Assembly: GCA_963596435.1 (NCBI GenBank)
Contig: CAVBMG010000092.1
Location: 1-12,849, forward strand
Length of the DNA: 12,849 bases
Direction of reading: 5' to 3'
Source: COE1 sp963596435
GTDB taxonomy: Bacteria; Bacillota; Clostridia; Lachnospirales; Lachnospiraceae
This document shows positions 1 through 5,570 of this stretch, piece after piece. The first letter of the stretch is position 1; the number at the start of each line of letters is the position of its first letter. A program made the position numbers and the translations under genes. The notes under the pieces are model-generated. The model did not search any database, had not been told where the DNA came from, and saw only the letters and a list, made by a program, of their open reading frames with translations.

Positions 1-17
1 TTTTGTCTGGAAAGTTG

Positions 18-23
18 TATAAT
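18..23 (+). promoter_or_regulatory. Possible -10 box for the 99-1622 operon
   Basis: A perfect TATAAT lies 75 bases before the first start codon. With a 17-base spacer its -35 box would fall before the window begins, so only half the promoter can be judged. If real, the transcript would start near base 30 and the repeat at 31-69 would form its 5' leader. Confidence 0.3.
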
Positions 24-30
24 GAAAACA

Positions 31-69
31 GCGATTTTGCGCATGTGGTCTGAATAGTTAGATAGTTAC
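31..69. repeat. Partial copy of a dispersed inverted-repeat element, left edge
   Basis: Bases 31-60 match the reverse complement of 12659-12689 with one mismatch and one single-base gap, including the terminal core TCTGAATAGTTA. The terminal core is followed by a second partial copy (GATAGTTAC, 61-69). Only the end of the element is visible; whatever lies left of base 31 does not clearly match the right-hand copy. No transposase is present, so this looks like a MITE- or REP-like non-autonomous element. Confidence 0.6.
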
Positions 70-98
70 GATAAATCGCAGGAGAGGGGGCTGGAAGT

Positions 99-497
99 AT
101 GGAATATACCAGACAGAGTGATCTGAAAGTTACATGTATTGCAACTGTGGATGATATGGATTTCTTTGGAATTACAGTGGATGACATTCTGGACAGAACT
201 GAGGCTGGACTTCATTTCCTTAGGAAAGTCAAGGAATTGTGCGGAACGACCCAGAAAGTAACCTGGACGAACATAGCGTACACGTTACAGATTGCCATGC
301 TTCCACATGGAAGTCTGTCACTTGGATTCAGTGAGGAGATTCCTGATTATATTGAAAATCTGAAGCATTCCATGATTATGGCAGATGAACAGACAATGGC
401 TCCTTTAAAAGACTTCATTGAGACTCTGGAGAAGTCAGATGAAGATACAGCACGTAAACTGGTGGCGCGTTTTGAGAAGGATGCGCGGAAAGGGTAA
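99..497 (+). CDS. MecA N-terminal-domain-like small protein
   Basis: A 132-residue soluble protein with no signal peptide or membrane segment. Residues 1 to about 80 resemble the N-terminal substrate-recognition domain of the ClpC adaptor MecA: a first beta strand, then a DDMDFFGIT stretch that parallels the 'DLEERGF' region, a helical segment, and a late strand ending LPHGSLSLGFSE. MecA is usually about 220 residues with a C-terminal ClpC-binding domain; here only about 50 charged, helical residues follow, so the ClpC-binding half appears to be missing. The GGAGAGGGGG Shine-Dalgarno at 81-90 supports this start. The stop is six bases before the next gene, so the two are probably co-transcribed. 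The assignment rests on resemblance read by eye and could be wrong; a role as proteolytic adaptor or anti-adaptor is inference only. Confidence 0.6.
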   Translation: MEYTRQSDLKVTCIATVDDMDFFGITVDDILDRTEAGLHFLRKVKELCGTTQKVTWTNIAYTLQIAMLPHGSLSLGFSEEIPDYIENLKHSMIMADEQTMAPLKDFIETLEKSDEDTARKLVARFEKDARKG

Positions 498-503
498 GCA
501 CAG

Positions 504-1316
504 ATGAAGACAAATATTAAGAAGATATATGCCTGTTTTCCAGGTGGTAAGCACAAGGTTCTTACCATGAGTTATGATGATGGCAAGCATGAGGACAGAA
601 GGCTGGTTGCACTTTTTAACCAATATGGGATTAAGGGAACATTTAATGTAAACAGTGGTCTGGAAGGGGATCCGGTGAGAATCCCGCAGACTGAATACAG
701 GGAACTGTATAAGGGGCATGAGGTTGCCTGCCACACGGTATCTCATCCTACAATCGGCAGATGTCCATTGGAACTTGTTGCACAGGAAGTAATCGAAGAC
801 AGGAAGAAACTGGAATCTATTATGGGCTATCCGGTGCGTGGACTGGCATATCCAAACGGCTCAGAATCTCCTGAAATCCGTGCCATGCTACCGGCATTAG
901 GGATTCGCTATGGCAGAGTGGTAGGCAATACAGATGGCTTTGCCATGCCTGAGGATTTCCTGCAATGGAAAGCTACCTGTCATCATAATCATAACCTGTT
1001 GGAGCTTGGTCAGCAGTTCGTAGACCTGCATAAGAAACAGTATCTGTATATGATGTATGTCTGGGGACACAGCTATGAGTTCACCAACAATAACAACTGG
1101 GAAGTTATGGAAGATTTCTGTAAGCTGGTTGGCGGTAAGGATGATATCTGGTATGCTACCAATATACAGATCGTAGATTATATGGATGTGGTAAAAGCAG
1201 CACAGTATGCGGCAGATGGTTCTTTTGTATACAATCCATGTGCACAGAGCCTGTGGTTATGTGTGGATGATGAGAAGTTCGTAGAAGTAAAGGGTGGACA
1301 ACAGGTCCAGTTGTAG
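504..1316 (+). CDS. Polysaccharide deacetylase family (NodB-like, CE4) protein, cytosolic
   Basis: A 270-residue protein with the metal-dependent NodB fold motifs. Motif 1 is MSYDDG (D25 catalytic base candidate, D26 metal ligand), motif 2 is HTVSH (H77 and H81, metal ligands), motif 3 is LAYPNG (114-119), and a late WGHSYEF contains H189, the likely catalytic histidine. CE4 enzymes hydrolyse N- or O-acetyl groups from sugars such as GlcNAc. There is no signal peptide, so unlike peptidoglycan or chitin deacetylases it probably acts inside the cell, perhaps on a small glycoside or a non-sugar amide. The substrate cannot be told from sequence. It sits six bases after the MecA-N-like gene and 30 bases before a small secreted protein, consistent with one operon. 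The start follows an AAAGGG site that overlaps the end of the previous gene. Confidence 0.85.
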   Translation: MKTNIKKIYACFPGGKHKVLTMSYDDGKHEDRRLVALFNQYGIKGTFNVNSGLEGDPVRIPQTEYRELYKGHEVACHTVSHPTIGRCPLELVAQEVIEDRKKLESIMGYPVRGLAYPNGSESPEIRAMLPALGIRYGRVVGNTDGFAMPEDFLQWKATCHHNHNLLELGQQFVDLHKKQYLYMMYVWGHSYEFTNNNNWEVMEDFCKLVGGKDDIWYATNIQIVDYMDVVKAAQYAADGSFVYNPCAQSLWLCVDDEKFVEVKGGQQVQL

Positions 1317-1346
1317 ATGCTATTTTAGTGTAATGGAGGGTACAAA

Positions 1347-1622
1347 ATGCAGAAATTAGTAAGTAGAATGGTTCGGTTATTCATGGTATTTGCAGCAGCA
1401 TGCTGCATTATGGCAGGTGCTGGCGGGGCAATGAGTGTAAAAGCAGCACAGACCAGTCAGGTGACAGAAGCACAGGCAGCAGATACGGAAGATACTGCAC
1501 AGGATGATGGAAGTGGTGTAATGCTTCTTCTGGGCGGTATGCTGGTAATTATCCTGGCGGTGGTAGTTACGATTGCAGCGACAGTAGTGGTAACTATACC
1601 GGCGGCAGCTGATGAAGTGTAA
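1347..1622 (+). CDS. Small secreted/membrane protein of unknown function
   Basis: A 91-residue protein I do not recognise. Residues 1-33 look like a signal peptide: K3 and R7/R10, a hydrophobic Ala-rich core at 11-29, and a plausible cleavage site after VKA (31-33). A short acidic, Gln/Ala-rich linker follows (34-56), then a strongly hydrophobic Val/Ile/Leu/Ala segment at about 58-85, probably membrane-spanning, with a short acidic tail ending in DEV. The mature form would therefore be a roughly 58-residue membrane-anchored peptide. GGAGGG at 1335-1340, six bases before the ATG, is a strong ribosome binding site. It is the last gene of the 99-1622 unit; a terminator begins 17 bases after the stop. 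If the first hydrophobic stretch is not cleaved, it would be a two-TM hairpin protein. Confidence 0.65.
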   Translation: MQKLVSRMVRLFMVFAAACCIMAGAGGAMSVKAAQTSQVTEAQAADTEDTAQDDGSGVMLLLGGMLVIILAVVVTIAATVVVTIPAAADEV

Positions 1623-1639
1623 CGTGAATACAGCACGGA

Positions 1640-1669
1640 AAGGGTCTTCCTTGTGGAGACTCTTTTTTT
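1640..1669 (+). terminator. Intrinsic terminator of the 99-1622 operon
   Basis: AAGGGTC(T)TCC pairs with GGAGACTCTT around a TTGT tetraloop: ten base pairs including one G-T pair and one bulged T. A run of seven T follows, partly in the stem. Confidence 0.8.
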
Positions 1670-1682
1670 GTGGCTACCAGGA

Positions 1683-1711
1683 TTGCGGAGGATGATAAAA
1701 AGGAGTATGCT
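1683..1711 (+). promoter_or_regulatory. Candidate promoter for the AEC carrier
   Basis: TTGCGG (1683-1688), a 17-base spacer and TATGCT (1706-1711) lie between the preceding terminator and the ATG at 1739. The predicted start of transcription is near 1718, giving a leader of about 20 bases. The -10 box matches only four of six consensus bases. Confidence 0.4.
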
Positions 1712-1738
1712 AATAAAGAATGCGATGGGAGGATTGTT

Positions 1739-2686
1739 ATGGAGAATTTAATATTCAGTCTGAATGCTACAATACCTATCTTCCTGGTAATGGTAGCAGG
1801 ATATGTATTCAGACAGTTAAAGATTGTGGATGATGGATTTGTAAAGACACTGAATTCATTCAACTATAAGATTACATTACCGGTATTGTTGATTACAGAT
1901 ATTGCAGAGGCGGATTTTTATGCAGTATGGGATACGACATTTGTGGTTTTCTGTTTTGGAGTGACACTGGTCTGCATATTGTTGATTACTGTGTTTGCAG
2001 TGCTCTTTATTAAGAAGAAATCTATTCTGGGTGAATTTATTCAGGCATCCTACAGGGGCAGCGCAGCAGTTCTTGGAGTAGCCTTTATGGTGAATATCTA
2101 TGGTTCGAGTGCAATTGCACCGCTGATGATTCTGGCGACTGTACCTTTGTATAATGTTGCGGCAGTCATGATATTGTCATTTACTGCGCCGGGAAGTACA
2201 GGGCTGGATAAAGCTGGGTTAAAGAAATCCTTAAAAGGCATTGCTACCAATCCGATTATTCTTGGAATTTTAATTGGAATGATCATATCGGTGGCAAGAA
2301 TACCAATTCCTTTTATCATTGATAAGACATTACATAATTTCTCAGTTCTGGCAACACCTCTGGCACTGATTGGTCTGGGAGCAGGTTTTGAAGGACGAAA
2401 GGCACTTGCGGAGATTAAACCGACTATTATCAGTTCTTTAATTAAACTTTTTGTGATGCCGGCAATTTTCCTGCCTGCGGCAGCGGCGCTGGGATTTCGA
2501 AATGAGAAAATGGTAGCGATCCTGATTATGCTGGGAGCGCCGACTACAGTAAGCTGCTATATCATGTCCAAGAATATGGGACATGAGGGCGTATTGTCGT
2601 CCAGCTGTGTTGTTTCTACTACCTTTTTGAGTTCAATTTTTATTACATTGTGGCTGTTTATTTTGAAGAATTTTAATTTGATATAA
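1739..2686 (+). CDS. AEC (auxin efflux carrier) family permease
   Basis: A 315-residue, very hydrophobic integral membrane protein with about ten predicted transmembrane segments in two halves separated by a short hydrophilic loop near residues 155-175, as in the AEC/BART superfamily. The N-terminal region includes the family-typical FNYKITLPVLL (41-51), and the later NPIILGILIGM and LGAPTTVSCYIMSKNMG stretches are characteristic. Bacterial members carry malate, malonate, oxalate or other organic acids, or auxin-like compounds; the substrate cannot be assigned here. The start at 1739 is preferred over an in-frame GTG at 1670 because GGGAGG (1727-1732) sits six bases upstream and because a candidate promoter lies inside the longer reading frame. 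It stands alone, between two terminators. Confidence 0.88.
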   Translation: MENLIFSLNATIPIFLVMVAGYVFRQLKIVDDGFVKTLNSFNYKITLPVLLITDIAEADFYAVWDTTFVVFCFGVTLVCILLITVFAVLFIKKKSILGEFIQASYRGSAAVLGVAFMVNIYGSSAIAPLMILATVPLYNVAAVMILSFTAPGSTGLDKAGLKKSLKGIATNPIILGILIGMIISVARIPIPFIIDKTLHNFSVLATPLALIGLGAGFEGRKALAEIKPTIISSLIKLFVMPAIFLPAAAALGFRNEKMVAILIMLGAPTTVSCYIMSKNMGHEGVLSSSCVVSTTFLSSIFITLWLFILKNFNLI

Positions 2687-2692
2687 CATGCA

Positions 2693-2725
2693 AAACGCCG
2701 GGTTTGATATGTGAACCCGGCGTTT
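2693..2725. terminator. Bidirectional terminator between convergent genes
   Basis: A perfect 12-bp GC-rich stem, AAACGCCGGGTT with AACCCGGCGTTT, closes a nine-base loop. It lies seven bases after the AEC stop and 17 bases beyond the stop of the convergent HPt gene. The arms end in AAA/TTT, giving a short U tract in either direction. Confidence 0.85.
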
Positions 2726-2741
2726 GTTATATGATAGCATT

Positions 2742-3974
2742 CTATGCTTTTAGAACTTCATCAATATTGGCAACGATATTTTGCAGATTCTGTGTAATAT
2801 CAGCATCTATCTGATATTGCAGCAGTTCATTTAAGATGGATCTTGCCTTAGCGGGATCATAGGTCTCCAGTGCATCAAATGCTTCGTGGAGCTGTTCTCC
2901 CCATTTTTTGAAGGTAATCTGATTGCCCTGTCCATCTGTAGCGTGGTTTTTGAGACCAAGAGACTGGATATAATCTGTAAATATATCACAGGCTTCATCC
3001 CATTCAAAGGATAGCTTCTCCCAGTTATTCTGTATGACTTCAAGATTGCCTGCATAGGCTTCTATCTCATGGAAAAAGGCAGTGTCTGTCAGATTACGAA
3101 GTCCCAGTGCATTGGATTTAACACGCAGTGCATGAACTTTGGCACCGTATTGCAGCAGGGTATCAGAATCCATTAGAGTGAATAATTCGTCTTCCTTGCG
3201 ATGGCTTTCCCCGACAAAGGTCAAAAGGAAATCATTGTATTTATCTACATTGCCGTCCATATTCTGCAATGCCGTGTCTACATCAACACCATTTTTGGCA
3301 AGATAGCGCATTTTAATGCGACAGTCTGTAATATAGGTATCAGGAAGAACTTCCAGATGGTCAAGTGTCTGTTTTGCCTGATAAGCCAACATGGATAATT
3401 TCTGTTTCTTCATTAATAATTCTGTGCGTCTGGTAATATTCATGAACAGCGGATAGGCTGCACAGTAGATCAGAAGCTGTGGTATCAGATACACAAGAGC
3501 CGGACTCAGGTCTTCAATGCCAAGATATATGGAGACATAGAAAGACAGAATCATTCCTGCAAATCCACCCCGGAAAATATGGGAGGTAATGCGCTTGGAA
3601 TAATACTGGCAGGCGATCAGTGCCGGAAGCAGCCAGATAATAGATGCATAGTGTGACAGTGTGGAAGACAACAAAAAAACAGCTGTCAGATCACATCCAA
3701 GTATCAGTCCGGTCAGCAGATTAATGCCTTTTGAGCCCACAAGAAGAATATCTGACAGATGCATCAGATGATTAACAACAGCAGGTAAAAGTAAAATAAA
3801 AATACTGACAGGCGCTATGATCTGAAAAGCCAGCGCCGGGACAGATATGATGTGAAACAGAGTAAATATCCAGGCGATGCCGATGACCATTGCGGTAAAA
3901 CAGGACCAGCGGATTGCGGAAGTATTGGATATCTGTCTGTTCTCAAGAAAAATATGATTGTAATTGTATTGCAT
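2742..3974 (-). CDS. Six-TM membrane protein with C-terminal HPt (histidine phosphotransfer) domain
   Basis: A 410-residue protein. Residues 23-179 hold about six hydrophobic segments (roughly 23-43, 45-66, 84-104, 106-123, 136-152, 157-179). A helical linker leads to an HPt-type four-helix domain at about 222-335, containing HALRVKSNALG with H281 at the position that accepts phosphate in the HxLK..S..LG motif. A further helical tail (356-408) resembles the segment that often follows HPt domains in Lachnospiraceae signalling proteins. HPt proteins relay phosphate between receiver domains; no kinase, HAMP, receiver, GGDEF or EAL domain is present, so a partner kinase must be encoded elsewhere. 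GGAGGG lies ten bases before the ATG. No cognate regulator is adjacent. What the membrane domain senses is unknown. Confidence 0.75.
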   Translation of the reverse strand: MQYNYNHIFLENRQISNTSAIRWSCFTAMVIGIAWIFTLFHIISVPALAFQIIAPVSIFILLLPAVVNHLMHLSDILLVGSKGINLLTGLILGCDLTAVFLLSSTLSHYASIIWLLPALIACQYYSKRITSHIFRGGFAGMILSFYVSIYLGIEDLSPALVYLIPQLLIYCAAYPLFMNITRRTELLMKKQKLSMLAYQAKQTLDHLEVLPDTYITDCRIKMRYLAKNGVDVDTALQNMDGNVDKYNDFLLTFVGESHRKEDELFTLMDSDTLLQYGAKVHALRVKSNALGLRNLTDTAFFHEIEAYAGNLEVIQNNWEKLSFEWDEACDIFTDYIQSLGLKNHATDGQGNQITFKKWGEQLHEAFDALETYDPAKARSILNELLQYQIDADITQNLQNIVANIDEVLKA

Positions 3975-4036
3975 AATTACGTATCCCTCCGGTAGAAAAT
4001 AAACAAAAGTTTCTCCTTCGTGATACTCCCCCTGAA

Positions 4037-4056
4037 ATAAGCGAAAATCCGCTTAT
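4037..4056 (-). other. Hairpin at the 5' end of the HPt transcript
   Basis: ATAAGCG and CGCTTAT form a perfect 7-bp stem around a six-base loop. It begins just downstream of the transcription start predicted from the -10 box at 4065-4070, so it would cap the mRNA. It may be an RNA-stabilising stem or a repressor site. Confidence 0.4.
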
Positions 4057-4064
4057 GCATTTAT

Positions 4065-4073
4065 AGTATAACA
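4065..4073 (-). promoter_or_regulatory. Extended -10 promoter element of the HPt gene
   Basis: The minus strand reads TGTTATACT, an extended -10 (TGn) directly followed by TATACT. No good -35 is found at 17 bases (TTTTCC); a TTGACT lies 22 bases upstream, too far to count. The element lies immediately beyond the T tract of the folT terminator, giving a 5' leader of roughly 85 bases. Confidence 0.45.
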
Positions 4074-4076
4074 TAG

Positions 4077-4134
4077 AAAAAAAGTGCGGAAAAGTCAAAA
4101 GGTGTGTTCTTCTTTTGACTTTTTCCCACACTTT
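4077..4134 (-). terminator. Intrinsic terminator of folT
   Basis: On the minus strand AAAGTGTGGG..AAAGTCAAAAG pairs with CTTTTGACTTTTCCGCACTTT (arms 4112-4134 and 4081-4101, ten-base loop, small internal mismatches). A run of seven T (4083-4077) follows in the direction of folT transcription. The inner 11-12 bp are perfect. It begins 12 bases after the folT stop. Confidence 0.8.
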
Positions 4135-4145
4135 ACCATAACCAT

Positions 4146-4694
4146 TTAGATATGTAAATGGGCTTTGAATCTGGATACAAAACGGAATGAGAAGTAGACA
4201 ATGGCAGTATCAATTGGCAGCATAATTGCATTCTTGATAATTCTGGCAGGCAGAAGAACCATAAAGCCTTTTCCATAAAGCATAGAGATCCACAGAGTAT
4301 TCAGACCGCAGTTGATTACAAGCTTTACAATGAATTCTGCGACAAGAACCCGCCAGATGCTGATGGGTTTCTTATAAAGAATGGAACCATATATAATGCC
4401 GGAGAGCATGGCATCAAAGGTAAATCCAAAGAAGAATGGACCGGTAGGCTTGATGATGTATTTCAGTACATCCAGCGCTCCACCGAAGATACAGCCGGTA
4501 ATAGGTCCAAATAGGAATTCCACGATACGGTTTGGCAGACCGGAGAAACCGATCCGGATGTAGGGACCGACTTCAATAGATGTGGTATAGCTGAGCACGA
4601 CTGCAAGTGCAGCCATAAAAGCACAGATAACCATGTTTTTGGTTACTTTCAGTTCCATAATGGAATCTGCATAGAGTTTTCTGATTTTTTGCAT
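4146..4694 (-). CDS. folT: Folate-family ECF transporter S component FolT
   Basis: A 182-residue membrane protein with about six hydrophobic segments. It is the membrane-embedded, substrate-specific subunit of an energy-coupling-factor vitamin importer and works with the shared EcfA/A'/T module, which is not in this window. An A25xxxA29 pattern in the first segment matches the small-residue motif with which S components contact EcfT. The C-terminal half carries the FolT-like signatures LNTLW (131-135) and ARIIKNAIMLPIDT (150-163); the length is normal for the family. AGGAGG (4707-4702) precedes the ATG by seven bases, all of them T in the mRNA sense. The THF riboswitch upstream independently supports folate or reduced folate as the substrate. 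A terminator follows the stop, so the gene is transcribed alone. Confidence 0.93.
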   Translation of the reverse strand: MQKIRKLYADSIMELKVTKNMVICAFMAALAVVLSYTTSIEVGPYIRIGFSGLPNRIVEFLFGPITGCIFGGALDVLKYIIKPTGPFFFGFTFDAMLSGIIYGSILYKKPISIWRVLVAEFIVKLVINCGLNTLWISMLYGKGFMVLLPARIIKNAIMLPIDTAIVYFSFRFVSRFKAHLHI

Positions 4695-4740
4695 AAAAAA
4701 ACCTCCTGTATGCAGTTGTCCTGTAAACTACATAAGGAAG
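4695..4740 (-). promoter_or_regulatory. folT riboswitch expression platform: RBS-sequestering, terminator-like hairpin
   Basis: Read on the minus strand, CTTCCTTATGTAG (4740-4728) pairs with CTGCATA-C-AGGAGG (4715-4702): 13 base pairs, two of them G-U, with one bulged C and a 12-base loop. The 3' arm ends in the ribosome binding site, so the hairpin hides it. The next seven bases are all T (4701-4695), just before the ATG, so the same structure also has the form of an intrinsic terminator. A competing segment, CTACATA (4767-4761) at the 3' edge of the aptamer, is perfectly complementary to TATGTAG in the 5' arm and would act as the anti-sequestor. Confidence 0.7.
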
Positions 4741-4762
4741 ATAAACGTTCGTCAATCCAGTA

Positions 4763-4874
4763 TGTAGCAGCGGGATGCGAACCTTATACCGCAAGCGAAA
4801 CCTTTCGGATGCTTTTCGTCCATATGACAACTCCCTGTTCATACGGCACTTAACGCATAATGTTCTACTCTGCA
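4763..4874 (-). promoter_or_regulatory. Tetrahydrofolate (THF) riboswitch aptamer
   Basis: The minus strand carries the conserved aptamer landmarks in order: GCAGAGTAG, ATGCGTTAAGTGCCG, CAGGGAG and GCATCCCGCTGC. Expected pairings can be traced: P1 GCAG with CTGC; P2 GAACATTAT with GTATAAGGTTC; P3 CCGTATG with CATATGG; and a pseudoknot between GGGA in the P3 loop and TCCC near the 3' end. This is the folT-type THF riboswitch known from Firmicutes, and it sits directly ahead of a FolT-type gene. Binding of THF or related reduced folates normally represses the gene. Identification is from consensus and structure read by eye, not a covariance-model score. Confidence 0.93.
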
Positions 4875-4883
4875 AAATTGTAA

Positions 4884-4897
4884 GCCACATATGTGGC
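4884..4897. repeat. 14-bp perfect palindrome in the folT leader
   Basis: GCCACATATGTGGC is fully self-complementary. It lies between the predicted folT transcription start (about 4930) and the aptamer, only ten bases before P1. As DNA it could be a dimeric repressor site; as RNA it could fold into a short stem or dimerise. Confidence 0.5.
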
Positions 4898-4911
4898 GCC
4901 TATAGTTACCA

Positions 4912-4928
4912 ATAAGGTATTCCCTTAT
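4912..4928. repeat. Inverted repeat at the folT transcription start
   Basis: ATAAGG and CCTTAT are separated by five bases. The repeat starts within a few bases of the transcription start predicted from the folT promoter, in an operator-like position. On the transcript it would be a 5'-terminal hairpin. Confidence 0.4.
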
Positions 4929-4936
4929 AGTTGCAC

Positions 4937-4965
4937 AGTATACTATCAGTCTTCCCTTTTGTAAA
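4937..4965 (-). promoter_or_regulatory. folT: Promoter of folT
   Basis: Minus strand TTTACA (4965-4960), exactly 17 bases, then TATACT (4942-4937). Both boxes match the sigma-A consensus in five of six positions. Transcription would begin near 4930, about 55 bases before the aptamer, giving a leader of about 235 bases. Confidence 0.7.
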
Positions 4966-4996
4966 GAGAAAATATGCAAAATCAGCAAAGTGTATC

Positions 4997-5025
4997 TTGC
5001 ATACAGGAAATAAATGTGGTAGCAT
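4997..5025 (+). promoter_or_regulatory. Promoter of the Mrr-like/ylmH unit
   Basis: TTGCAT (4997-5002), a 17-base spacer and TAGCAT (5020-5025) preceded by TGG, an extended -10 arrangement. Transcription would start near 5032. It is divergent from the folT promoter, with 31 bases between the two -35 boxes. Confidence 0.5.
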
Positions 5026-5057
5026 ATAGAAAGTATGTTCGATAATGGAGAGAAATT

Positions 5058-5567
5058 ATGCTTGAAAATAATGAATGGAATATGATGTCTGTAATTTTTG
5101 CAGATATGGAACAGGATAAATGGATATGGATCATTGGTATATTGGCTGTGCTGGTACTTGCAGTTGCCGCAGGGGTGGTATTGTGTAAGCGTTTCAGAAA
5201 ACGCTACGCAGATGATGAACTGGATGAGATGGAAGGACTTGACTTTGAATATTACTGCGCAGAGCTTCTGCGGAACAGAGGATTTATAGAGGTTGAAGTT
5301 ACGAAGAGCAGTGGAGATTATGGAATCGATATTCTTGCTGAGAAAGAGGGCGTGACCTATGCCATTCAATGTAAGCGGTATAATGGACCTGTAGGAGTGA
5401 AGGCTGTTCAGGAAGCGTATGCCGGCAGAGATTTCTATGACCGCATGGTGGGCTGTGTTCTGACGAATCAGTACTTCACCCAGCCCGCAGTAGATGCAGC
5501 CCAGAAGCTCAAGATACTGTTGTGGGACAGAGACTATCTGGAAGAAATGATAGAGGAAGGATGTTAG
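5058..5567 (+). CDS. Membrane-anchored Mrr-like restriction endonuclease-fold protein
   Basis: A 169-residue protein with one N-terminal transmembrane segment (about 22-43), a basic stop-transfer stretch (KRFRKRY, 44-50), then an Mrr_cat/PD-(D/E)XK domain at about 57-167. The nuclease motif is visible as GDYGIDIL (D91) followed by YAIQCKRY (Q104, K106), the D...QxK arrangement of Mrr-type enzymes, with E69 in the first helix as a possible further acidic residue. All key residues are present, so it may be active. The orientation puts the domain in the cytoplasm. The Mrr family includes modification-dependent restriction enzymes, but many small anchored members have no known role, and no methylase accompanies it here. 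GGAGAG lies five bases before the ATG. The stop is three bases before ylmH. Confidence 0.85.
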   Translation: MLENNEWNMMSVIFADMEQDKWIWIIGILAVLVLAVAAGVVLCKRFRKRYADDELDEMEGLDFEYYCAELLRNRGFIEVEVTKSSGDYGIDILAEKEGVTYAIQCKRYNGPVGVKAVQEAYAGRDFYDRMVGCVLTNQYFTQPAVDAAQKLKILLWDRDYLEEMIEEGC

Positions 5568-5570
5568 GCC

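Noticed and set aside
1670..1738. In-frame N-terminal extension of the AEC carrier from a GTG at 1670
   Set aside because: The region holds a candidate promoter and the strong GGGAGG site for the ATG at 1739, follows a terminator T run immediately, and its translation is hydrophilic and unlike the family N-terminus.
4573..4890. 105-codon minus-strand frame covering the folT leader
   Set aside because: It reads through the THF aptamer and into folT in another frame; the RNA structure fully explains this stretch.
4839..5369. 176-codon open frame on the minus strand
   Set aside because: It runs antisense through the Mrr-like gene, both promoters and the riboswitch leader; composition is unlike a real protein and no ribosome binding site supports it.
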